This document shows, one piece after another, positions 1 through 11,270 of a stretch of 64,000 nt of DNA; positions within the stretch are counted from its first letter, which is position 1; every line of letters begins with the position of its first letter. The stretch is from Physcomitrium patens. Its lineage: Eukaryota > Streptophyta > Bryopsida > Funariales > Funariaceae. The position numbers were made by a program, and so were the translations under genes. The stretch is taken from the NCBI RefSeq assembly GCF_000002425.4, contig NC_037260.1, forward strand, positions 13,993,329-14,057,328. Direction: 5' to 3'. A model generated the notes under the pieces. That model had not been told where the DNA came from. It made no database searches and was given only the letters and a program-made list of their open reading frames with translations.

Positions 1-8
1 TAACTACA

Positions 9-50
<42 letters not shown>

Positions 51-3000
51 TGGTATATGGGTGCAATTCCACCAAAAGTTCACGATTTTATACAAGGGCT
101 TGAAAACAACCTCAACACTCAAGAAATATGCTTTACATAGGTTAAACAAAAATAGCCTTCAAATTGTGAACTAAAACTATGGAGATTCTCTACATAAGAA
201 TTAAGGACATGTGTTGGGATTATGCGTAGTTCCTTTTCCCATGTCTATTAAAAGATGTGTGGGTTTAGGGGTTTGTTTCCAAAGCACAAGTTTAATGAAT
301 CAACAAGGAGATGATTAGGAACTTGCATGCTCGGGGTAAAAGAAGCATGAGATTTTGTTTCCAAAGGTAGTCCTTCCTTTGTTACCACAAGTATTTGTAG
401 AAGTAAAGCTAAGAAATTAAGGGGGGAGTGAGGAATTGGATTTAATGGTACTTCTTAGGGAGCCTTTTATTAATTAAAATGGGCAAACTGATAAACTATT
501 TTAAACTAAAATCTTGCAGGTACAATGTTTGGATTCACATCACATGCCAATTAGTTGTTTGTGACCATGCTCCTCACTAATTATGTTCAAAAACTTATTT
601 GTAATTAAATGATCAATAATGAATGAACCTCTATTTTTTTTTTATTATTTTTTTTTTTTTATAAAACTTGGGACGGGGGATTACAGCAGGTGGTGATGAT
701 TGTAATACAAAAATTGTGTTGCTGCAGAAATGAGGGGTTTTATTTGTTATAGTTATTGAACAATTGGTACCCCAATCATTCTTTTTCCTTTTCCTTTCCT
801 TCCCTTCCTTCCTGTCTGTGCCCCTAATTTATTTATTTAGTTTTTTTGATTTGATGGTTAATTAAAGGCTTGTGTAGCATAAATACACAGCACATTGAAT
901 GCTCACATGACAATAGCAACAAGCAAACTAAGTATTGTAGTGGTAGTAAGAATATATATAAAAAAAAAATCAAAAAAATCAAACAAACCAACACTGCTCA
1001 TGAAGAATATAAGTGAAAGGAGATTGTGAAATGAAGAAAAGGGTCAAATAAATAAATAAATAAATAAAACCATCCAACAATTGATTGAATGAATGAACGA
1101 ATGAATGAATGAATGATGATGCATGGATGGATGGACAAATAGTTATAGAGTGTTGGGATTGTGTGGATGAATCAAGGTCACTCACCAGTTCCATTCATCC
1201 AACTGGACCTGCTTCAAACCAACGAGTTTAGTCCAGCAAAAGTATAAAACTCAACTGTGATTCTTGCTTCTCAATGACTAAAATAAACTTACTTTTATAA
1301 TTAGAATTATGATGAAATTTATTTTTATTCCAATTTACAATCAGATTTTATACCACTTTAGGTTAAGAGGCACTATTATTTTGGAAATTCGTGCATACTT
1401 GTGTATCCATGTATGCTTTTGAAAAAAGAGAATGATATAATAGATTTGTTTGAGTACTTTTGAATAAAATAAAGTATATTAATAAATATTTTACATTTAT
1501 ACATACATACATACATACATACATACATACATACAGAAATATTGTTTATAATATTTATATTAATCTTTGTGTTTATATTTATCTAGAAATAAACAATGTG
1601 GATTCATTTTAAAATTAAACTAAACTAACATATATATATATACATATATATATGTATGCAAACACGTGTGTGCAATTGAGCACACAACTTTTACTTTGAG
1701 GATTTTTATTAAAGAATGATGACCTGAAAATGTGAAAACTGTGGCTGTTTATTTGCATGTATTTTCTTTTTCTATCGAAAACAATTAAAGACTCAAAACA
1801 GTACAAACTACAATCTAATTTGGTTTTTTGCATAAGCTTGCTTACAATTCATCATGAATGAGATCAACACATTTCATATTTTTGTAAAATTTCAACCCAT
1901 TTTTGTATAAAAGTATTTTAAAATATTATATTTTTAAACATAAATATATAACTATATATAAATATACACACATATGCATATTTTATTTTATTAATTTTTA
2001 TTCACATAAAATTTATGTAATTAGAATCAAATCAAATTTATATATATTTTTAATGAAATATAAATTATGAAAATACGTGTAAACATACATAAACATATAA
2101 ACGTCTTTATTTCAAGTAGTCATTTGCATATGATTAAAATTAATGCATTTGATTCTCCTTTGTAACTTTTGGGATAAATATTGTTTTCATGATATTAATA
2201 TTTACAATGGATAATGACCAAATACAATTTATCATTCTTGAATCATTGACTATACCCATGATTTTTTTTTTTATTCATGTTTAATAAGACTGGTTTTAAA
2301 AAGTTAATGTAAATTATTTTATTATTTTATTCTCTATTGATTTTTGTTCTTAATTTTGCTACTATGAATTCCAACGTTGCAGTACTTGTCTGACTTAAAT
2401 TTTTTGACTCTCCTCACAACCACAAATGTAAGTGTTTCTTTTCTTCCAGAATTTCTCAGTTTATTATTATTATTATTGTGTCAAATTAAGTCTCATTCCA
2501 TATGTTGCATTTCACAAAAAAATTAGGTCTCATTTCACTGATTCTTTTAAAATACATTTTTATGACAAATAGGTTTTACAACAAAATTATTGAATCTTAC
2601 ATGAATATGAGAAGCTTACTTTTTTTAGGAAATTATTGAATCTTACCAGGTTTAGGAAATTTGAGAAGCTTCAACTTTGTTCAAAATGTAGACACTTTTG
2701 TAGAAATGCAAACTCTCTCTCTTGCTTTTTCTTGAGGAACCGCAGAGATTTTTTTATTTTTATTTTTATTTGGGGGGGGGGGTACTAACTGAGCGGTTGA
2801 CATGTATTAATATGGTTAATGGGATGTGACAAATGTAACTTTTAAGAAAGTATTTCAATCTTGTGATTTTCATTCTTTGCAGTAAGCTTTGATAAAGTCT
2901 AGAAGAAAAGATGAAGTATTACATTCTTTATTGAATCCAGGTTCAATGTCTTAACAATTTGTTCTTCAAATATTAACATTGGTAATCACAATGGATTAAT

Positions 3001-3419
3001 TTTTAGTTGCAAGTGACTTTTTACAATCTAAGATATTTTAGATGTTGATGACTTTTGGGTGGCTTTAATAACATATTTAGTTTGAATAATTGACATAATT
3101 TATTGTGTCAATATTTAAAAAACTGAAGCTCAAATCAGCAGTCTTGTTAAGTTTAATAAATCTAATATCATAGCAACATGTTAACAATATTCAACTTTTA
3201 AGGATTTGTGTAAACAGTGATGAAAACGTTACAAGATTACGTTAGGTCTAATATTATACAGTACAACAATATTTATTTTCATTAATGATTATATCTCCTT
3301 TTCACTTATGAACTTTTCTTATATAATATTTATCAGTCTTTTTGATTTTGAACTGAAAGTTGCAGAAACAAAGTGATTTGTTCTTTTTAACTGTAAATTC
3401 ATACAATTTAGCAACAATC

Positions 3420-3456
<37 letters not shown>

Positions 3457-5184
3457 TATTCCGAGGCATTAATTTATATAAGATTGAATTACTTAATTTT
3501 TTTTAATAAATAAAAATAGAGTTGAATTTAAGGGATATATCATGTATAATAAATAAGACACGTAGTACTTTTAAATAAAAGAATCTTCATAAATAAAGAT
3601 TTATTTGTATGAGATTAATGTTTGCTACATTATGCATATTTTATAAATATCATGACATGAATTAATTTGACATCTAATCCTGAAGCATTTGTATTAAACA
3701 AACAGTTCTGGATTTGTTCATTAAAATGGAATGCATTCTTTTTTCATTTTGGATTTAATATTCACATACGTCTAATTTTTTTATTCATTGCGACCAACTG
3801 GTATCTGTCATTGAAAATTTTCTGATTGGATAACTTTATTTTTATTTTTATGTCTGTCCTTAAATTTCGTGGATTGGATGAGTTTTTGAGAAAGGACATT
3901 ATTATTTTACTAAGAAAGATTCAAGCTTAAAAATAAAAAAAATGAAATTTTATTTATGAAATAATTGAAAGGATGTTTATTCTAAACTGAAAATTTAACC
4001 TTGAATGTGCATTACAGGTTTGCACCCTCTAGAATTTTTTTCTGAAGTTCAAACTTACCTGAAATGAGAAATCAAAATTCTCAATCGTTGAAAATTAATA
4101 ACTTTGTAAACATATTTTAAAACACTGTATTGATAATAGTTTATTATAATATCAAAAGTTCAACACTAAATGAACACAAATAAATAATTACAATTTCTCA
4201 TATATTCATTATGTATTTTTTCAATAATATTATGCATATTATCCAAATTTTAATAATTATAAATATACTAATAAATAGCATCTAGATCTCAGAAATCATT
4301 TTAATTGCTAAATGGTTTCCTTTCAGTGTGTATATATATTAGAAAGGAGATCCATTTAGCAAGCTAGATGTTTACTAAGACCAAAAATATCTCACATAAA
4401 GGTTGGAAAATATTTCAAAAAACTCAACCAATCATACATCAATCAACATTCAATCAATCAAGAAAATTTTACAACCCGCACTAATTTTATTCAACCAATC
4501 AATGTCCCTTACTATGACTAAAAATAAACTAAAAAATCAGTGCTATGTTAGCTAAGTGTGGGTCATATTCATTTGCACCACTCCTACTATTGTTATTGCT
4601 GTTAGCATGGCCTTCTCCATCCTCTAAGCCTAGTAATTGGATAACTTGGTAGTAATTAGGTTTTACCACCCTATTATTCCAACAAATGGGATTTTTTGAT
4701 GCTCCAAGCAAAAGTATGTTAGTTGATTATATATATTACTAAAAATAAAAAATATATTCTTTAATCATTTTCCTTGATTACATTTCCACAATCATATTAT
4801 AATTGTTGCATTAATTTCAATGTAGACAAATTAAAAAATATATATAGAATAAAGAAAGATTAGTATCATTATCATCATCTTTACTACTACTATTATTATT
4901 CCAACATGTAATTAGTTTTAATATCTATATATATATATATATATATATAGGAGGAAATGATAAAGCGACATAAATTTTTAGTAAAGCAATCCACTCTATC
5001 TTAAGCATCATTGCACCCTTAAAACCCACATTCCTGTTTCCAACCATTGTTAGAGATGGAGGGGGGAGACTAGGAACATGACGAACAAGGGCGATGGTTG
5101 GGAATAGAGAAACGGCTAAGAATAGGGTATGTAGGTTGATTTAGTAAAACTTTGGGTTTTTTTTATCATTTTATTCCACGTATA

Positions 5185-5228
<44 letters not shown>

Positions 5229-5500
5229 AGATTCAACAATAAATCACTTACCAAACCACATCACAATCTTACATTCCAATATCAATGTCCATTTATTTTC
5301 AATTTAAAATATTCATACATAAGAACAAACAACCATCTCCTAAAAAACCACATACACATACACACACATAAACCTTTAAAAAAAATACACACATGAAATA
5401 GTCCAGCAAACGAATTAGAAACTAGAAGCAAGGAAGTACAAAACCACACACACGCACATTCACTCTAAGACACAACAATTAGGACATAATGTGAAGAATG
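1..5500. other. Gene-free AT-rich spacer
   Basis: No reading frame here looks like a protein and no splice-linked exons could be assembled. The stretch is strongly AT-rich, with several microsatellites: a TA tract near 19-46, an AAAT tract near 1046-1068, an ACAT tract near 1500-1535, TA tracts near 3423-3451 and 4928-4949, and a TA tract near 5190-5221. Short open frames such as the one around 4529-4711 have no recognisable features. I call it intergenic DNA. Confidence 0.7.
1499..1535. repeat. (ACAT)n microsatellite
   Basis: About nine uninterrupted tetranucleotide units. This is one of many simple repeats in the spacer, and nothing suggests a function. Confidence 0.95.
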
Positions 5501-5760
5501 GAACTCACGGAGAACATGTGCGCTTCAACTCCCCAGGGCCGAGGGAACGCTGTGAACGGTGGGATCAAACGTAACTAACAAACGAATGGAACAAACACTG
5601 TCGACGAATGAAAACGAGCGATTCATTGTAGAGAACACGAATGAATGTGCGAACGAACGTGGCATCAGAATCTTCCACGCTACTGTACTCTACTATAGTA
5701 ATATACTCTTTGTTATACCATACTCTACTCTCTAGTCTACTCACTACTCTACAGCACCGT

Positions 5761-6076
5761 GGCCATGGCCGAAGGGGAGGAGGGAGGAAAAGGCCATGGC
5801 CATGGCCGAAGGGGAGGAGGGAGGAAAAGGCCATGGCCATGGCCGAAGGGGAGGAGGGAGGAAAAGGCCATGGCCATGGCCGAAGGGGAGGAGGGAGGAA
5901 AAGGCCATGGCCATGGCCGAAGGGGAGGAGGGAGGAAAAGGCCATGGCCATGGCCGAAGGGGAGGAGGGAGGAAAAGGCCATGGCCATGGCCGAAGGGGA
6001 GGAGGGAGGAAAAGGCCATGGCCATGGCCGAAGGGGAGGAGGGAGGAAAAGGCCATGGCCATGGCCATGGCGGTGG
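5761..6076. repeat. 37-bp GC-rich minisatellite upstream of the GT-3 gene
   Basis: The unit is a GGCCATGGCCATGGCC core followed by a purine tract (GAAGGGGAGGAGGGAGGAAAA). The purine tract starts at 5771, 5808, 5845, 5882, 5919, 5956, 5993 and 6030, so there are eight virtually identical copies at exactly 37-bp spacing. 37 is not a multiple of three, so the reading frame rotates with each unit. The unit has no stop codon in any frame, which produces long overlapping open frames on both strands. I treat these as by-products. The array lies about 470 bp before the trihelix start codon, in the likely promoter or leader. Confidence 0.97.
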
Positions 6077-6257
6077 CCCTTGCCTTCCCTTTCACACTCG
6101 ATGCTTCACTTTCTCTCCTGACGGAGGGACGGACGGTCAGAGAGGAGGAGGAGGAGGAGGAGGACGGGGGGATGCCATGGATGATGGTACAGTCGCAGCC
6201 CGGATGCAATGCAGCCTGACGGCGATGGTGCAGTGTGGTGGAATTTCATAATCAGGA

Positions 6258-6289
6258 CTAGGAAGGAAGGAAGGAAGGAAGGAAGGAAG
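6258..6289. repeat. (GGAA)n microsatellite in the GT-3 leader region
   Basis: A short GGAA tract, followed by GGAGG-type purine stretches and a GGT tract near 6369-6389. Together with the minisatellite these make the 700 bp before the trihelix start unusually purine- and G-rich on the plus strand. Confidence 0.9.
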
Positions 6290-6539
6290 GGAGGAGCAGG
6301 AGGAGGGAGGGAGGAGGAGCTTGGCTATGGCGTAACTAACCAATCGGGTAGGGTTTGGAAACTCATTCGTGGTGGTGGTGGTGGTGGTGATAGGGTTGTT
6401 GCGGGGCATGGTTTAGGAATAAGGAGAGCATTGGTGGTTGGTTGCAAAGAGTGAGGGAGGGAGGGAGACAAGGGGATGGATTACAGTGCGTTGTGAATAG
6501 CAGAGGGCGTGAGGGGGAAGAATTGAGCGTCGGGGTGAA

Positions 6540-7943
6540 ATGGCGTATGCGATGCGGCCGCCGCAGACAGGGCTGATGGGGGATCACTTGACGATTATGA
6601 CGAGCGTGCCGAATATAGCGCCCTTGGCGACCATGCAAAGCGCCTCGGACATGGCCGGGGAGTCGGTAGTGACGCCGGACGGGCGGAGAGGGGTCAAGAA
6701 GGAGGACCGCATCCCGCAATGGGGGTACCACGAGACGAAGGAGTTTATTGCCATCCGCGCGGAGCTCGAGAAGGATTTCACGCAGACTAAGCGGAACAAG
6801 ACGTTGTGGGAGCTCATCTCCGGGAAGATGAAGGAGAAGTCGTACCGGCGAAGCGCGGATCAGTGCAAGTGTAAATGGAAGAACCTCGTCAATCGATATA
6901 AGGTTTGTTAATTCGAAACTGTCTTGGTTTTTGTGGGTTTGTGGCTTTCGTAGGGGAGATGTTTTACTTGTAAATGCAGTCCAGTTAATTTTTTCTCTGC
7001 TTGTGATGTTTTTGTTTTTCCTCTATTCATTGGGTAATCTTGTCTTTTGATCTTTGCAGCGATCGTTGTGTCTCATTGCTTGTTGAGAAGAGTTGTTGAA
7101 GGTTCATTTGTGTTGCAATCAAACGCTCAATTTTTATATTTGTTGAGCGCTTGCTAAATACTAATTACATTTTGGGTCCACGTTGCATGTTTGTGCTGTG
7201 TCATTGGGGTTTCAACTCGATTATGGCCATTGATTGATTGATTGGTTGGTTGGTTGATTTTAATTTTTTTCGCGGGTATGTACTAGTACTTGTACTCGAT
7301 GACCGAATGGAGCTTTAGCTTTGTAATTATTTGCAACGGAGGAACTTTAACCTGAGCGTTGCGTAATGTGCAGGGTAAAGAGACATCCGAGCCTGACAAT
7401 GGGAGACAGTGTCCTTTCTTCGAAGAACTGCATACGATTTTTGTTGAACGAGCGAAGAACATGGATAGGTTGTTACTGGAATCTGAACCCGGCTCTCGGC
7501 CAAAGAAGAAGGTCAAGCGGGGAGAACTGAAGCTCTCTGATGAGGACACTGAAGAAGAAGAGGAGAACAAAGACGACGACGAAGATGAGCGTCTACAGCG
7601 TCGGAAAAAAAGGAAATCTGACAAAGAGCGGCAGCGCGTGACAGCCGACAAGTATCGGGCTAACAGCATGCAAGAAGTGCTGGAAGATTTTTTCCAGCAG
7701 CAGCTGAAGGCTGAGGCTATGTGGCGCGACATTCTGGACAGCCGGGAGATGGACAGGCGTTTGAAGGAGCGAGAGTGGCAGAAGAATATGGAATTCCTCG
7801 AACATGATCGGATTGCTCGAGAACATGCATGGCGAGAGCGGGAAGATGAATGGAGAGAGAGGGAGGAGCTGCGTGCCGAGAAGCAAGACGAGATTTTTGC
7901 TCAGCTTTTTACAAAATATGCGCAACGAAACGCTTCGAGATAA
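6540..7943 (+). CDS. GT-3: GT-3-type trihelix DNA-binding transcription factor, two exons
   Basis: Nuclear transcription factor of 310 residues. Exon 1 is 6540-6902 and exon 2 is 7374-7943. The intron starts GTTTGT after an AAG lysine codon, ends TGCAG, and lies in phase 0. The trihelix domain covers about residues 58-155 and is split by the intron just after the CKWKNLVNRY segment. It carries the regularly spaced tryptophans (W61, W90, W113) and the exon-2 continuation QCPFFEELHTIF that is typical of the GT-3 clade. A basic cluster (RPKKKVKR, residues 163-170) and a second one near 197-207 are likely nuclear localisation signals. They flank an acidic run at about 177-192. Residues 205-295 are highly charged and helical, as in the C-terminal coiled coil of GT-3 proteins. 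Family members bind GT-type promoter elements. The start is the first ATG in a frame that runs without a break into the domain. Confidence 0.93.
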
Positions 7944-8378
7944 TCCAAGTAGATATACCTTTAGTATATGGGTCTAGAGCATATTCCTAGGACACCTAAG
8001 CCATAGGGACAGCATCGCATGAATTGCCGTGTGTGGTGAAGCGCTCGAACATCTAGTTGCAGAAATGACTGTAGCTTCACTGCATCGGCGATGGGCCTTG
8101 TGGGGAGAATTGAGTCTCGACTTCCATGCTGATCCATCGCTCAATTATCTTTGCTGTACGTTGTAGATTTACTGTTCATACGAATCGCAGGACTTCAGAC
8201 CACAGAATTGGATATCCCTTGTAGCTCACAACTTGTTCATGCAACGGCATGTAGTGAAATATCTCGCTACTTTGAACCTTAAAAACGAAGACTGATCCGT
8301 TCAAAGTTTTAAGAGCCATTCTGATGGGTATTTAGTATATTTTAATTCTTATGGAATCGTGCCGATCCTCGCACACAA

Positions 8379-8384
8379 AATAAA
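8379..8384 (+). terminator. Probable polyadenylation signal of the trihelix gene
   Basis: A canonical AATAAA about 435 bases after the stop codon, in sequence with no other gene. The position is reasonable for a plant 3' UTR, but transcript ends cannot be seen from DNA. Confidence 0.45.
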
Positions 8385-8399
8385 GTAGTTGGTGCCGAG

Positions 8400-11180
8400 T
8401 TCAAGGGCGACAGTAAGAATGAAATCTTAGCACTCACGCATTCCCATTCTATGTCTCAGTTCTATTCCGAATCAACAACAGCAAAGTTGCAGATCCTAAG
8501 AAACTCTGAAGAGCAAGACAGTATTGTGGTAGGGTGTTGTAGTAGAGACACCTCCTCGGGTCTAAAGCTGGTCAGTGTACCACTAACTATCCGGCGTGAT
8601 CCGAAAACCAATGCTTAATCCATAGGGTGAAGGATCTCTCCATCAACTGGAAGGGTACGTTTGGAGGCGAGGTCGAGAATGCAATTTCCAAGGAAGGAGT
8701 TGGATACTTTGTAGGGCGAATCCTGGCACAGTCGCACGCCAATTTATAGGGTTGCGAGCTTCATTATTCATCGCATCGGAAATCTCGAGGTTGGAGGTAT
8801 CCAGGCAAGGGTGCTTTTTCTAAACGTGGAGAAAAATAATACGTTGGGTATCACTGTGCTCACAATTACTATTGTCAGGATAATTTCATTAACATGATTT
8901 TGTGGGGATACACAGATGGCTATGTTTTTAAAACCAGAAGGGTTTTTACTGCAATTCGTATTCCACAAAATGATCAGAGCTCTGTTCGAAATATCCACGT
9001 TGTGTGAATGTGAAACGGCACTCTGTGGGTGAAAATCGAAGATCTGAGACTAAAATTACGATGATTGATGCATCTTTCCAGTGCCACAGGCGTGATGGCC
9101 GTGTCCGATTCCCTAAACAGAACTCATGCTTTGCTTCTTCACGTTGGCTGATTCGTAGAATCGGCGGGAATTGTTCAGAAATGGGGCTTACACTGTAGGA
9201 AAGGTTTGCCAGCAAAAATTTGCAAGACCGTATCACTCAGAGCAATCCTTATTTCACTACACAAGTTTGGGGTTTAGATTGCCTGTAACGGGATGAACAG
9301 CAAAGAATGTGTTGCAAGCATTAGGATTTTGAATCTCCAGATTTTGGAGTTTTCATGCAACTAATACCCGTAAAATCGACGAAGAGTGTGCATGAGAGGC
9401 TTTTGGGTAGTTTCATCTGTTCAAGAAAAACTGGTACTGAGCGCTCGAATTTTCAAACATGACGTCGATCTGTGGTGGGAACCTAATGTTTTGGTCTTCT
9501 CTTACAATCCTGCGCTGGTTGCCTTTTCAATTCGCGCGGTTCGTGTAGCCACGCCTTTTATAGCAGCAAGACTGCGGCTCCCGATTCATTTCTTTGGACA
9601 TCCTCTGTCTGAGGCACCAAGAGCGAGGGATCAGTAGACCTTGTGAAGAGTCGGTTCGATCACTCTTTAGACACGCTGCAATGACATAGACAATCAGGAT
9701 CCCAGTCCTGAATCCATCCCTTCGCAGCGAAAAACGGCGTTCACGAATGCACTGAGTTGTTCATCGTCGGAGTTCGAACTTTCCCGACACGTTTTCAATG
9801 TTTATTTGTATGTTTGCAACTCAAGTACACAGCTGATTGCAACGGAATCGCAAAAAAGCAGCAACTCGTGGCACCAGAAATGTAACGAGAGCGAAACATT
9901 TTTCCGTTCTTCGTACGCTGGAATCACTCGAAACACGACGCGACTCTGTGGAGCCACACACCGCAACAACACAACGCAATTTCCAGCTTCAAGAAAACGA
10001 ACACCATGCACCTCCTCCATCGTCACCACGCTAGCTTTTCACCCAAAAGCAAGCTCCTAAACAACTGCGTTTCGAGTTGCCTACAACATTCAACACAGCG
10101 GGGAAATCCTTGCCATCGTAAAGCTGGCTCACGTTTCAAGATCAGTGCGTCTAACGGTTGCATCTGAAGTTGAAGTCCAGCTCAGATCGCTTCGAATACA
10201 AACCGCGACAAAAGCCCCCAGAAACCTCACATCACTGTTAGGGGAAAGGATTACGGTGACCAAGACACACCACTATCCGAAGAGAATGTTCGTCCGGTGG
10301 AACTGATCCCCACCCCACGAGGAGGAAAGGTTTGCTTGGCTTGGCTTCGCTTTCTCCGAAAGCATCACGGTTTGGATTTATCCCGGACTATTTGTGGTGA
10401 TGGACGACCAAGTCACCGGGTCCCGCATTTAGAGACGGACCGATTCAACACGGGCGTGGTCCAATCGAAGCGAATTTCTCGCAGCTCAGCTCATCCCTTT
10501 GACTCCCATGGATTTCTTGTTCTGTTCCCTCGGGCAATCGAATCTCCCATGCACATACACACACACACACACGAGGACTTTCTTTCCCCTCCCCCCAGCT
10601 TTGAAAATTTCCAGCACCCCCCGAGAACTGAAAGCTTCTTGAGGCTTCTCATGCGTGGAAGGGCCAAGGGGGATGTCTTCATAGCAAGAGCTACTTGAGA
10701 GCTGGATTGCCGTGCACGATTGGCATGACGTGAATGATTGGCACGATTTCTGTTCTTTGAACGACCAGTTCTTGGGTTAATCGTTGCGTTAATCTGGTCT
10801 TTTTCTGCTTTTTTTTCTCTCATGGGGGAGAAGCTTGATTAGGTTACTTAATTCCAATAAGTGCCCAAGGTTGGTTCCTGGGTCTTCGGACCCCCCTCCC
10901 CGCAATCTGCTCCCAGCTTTTTCCGTAGTTTTCAAAATTTTGAGTGGCTCAGAACGTTGAGACTGTTCACTAGGGTTTTCCGGCCTTTTCTCTGTCCCGT
11001 TTGCGAGCTTTACCCTGGTTGTCTCTTGAAGTGAACGCCAGTCACTTTCCGTCCAGCAATGAATCAATGGTGTAGCGGCTCTGAATTCGCTCTTCCTGGA
11101 AGCTCGAGGTGCGACTGAGATTGTATAGTAATCTTGCAGCTTAGGATTGGAAGAGAAAAAGATTAAAAAAATGATATAGA
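8400..11180. other. Spacer of gene-like composition without a supported gene
   Basis: This stretch is visibly less AT-rich than the neighbouring spacers. It carries several short open frames (for example 9386-9637 and 10297-10698 on plus, 8946-9236 and 10789-11067 on minus). None has a recognisable motif, and they overlap on opposite strands. A (CA)n tract lies near 10555-10572. It probably holds the promoter and leader of the downstream gene at its right end, and perhaps an eroded gene at its left. Confidence 0.5.
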
Positions 11181-11270
11181 GTGGGAGCGTTTTTCATTTC
11201 GAATAGCGAATCTTGCTTGGAGAGTGAAGAATCGTGGGTTGGTGCAGTAGATGTCAGCAAGTTGGAGGTG

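Noticed and set aside
5565..6251. Several long overlapping frames, on both strands, across the 37-bp array
   Set aside because: The repeat unit has no stop in any frame and a length not divisible by three, so all frames stay open automatically. The predicted peptides are low-complexity and conflict with each other.
10297..10698. 133-codon plus-strand frame
   Set aside because: It has no ATG at its start, crosses a CA microsatellite and has no motif. An overlapping minus frame is equally open.
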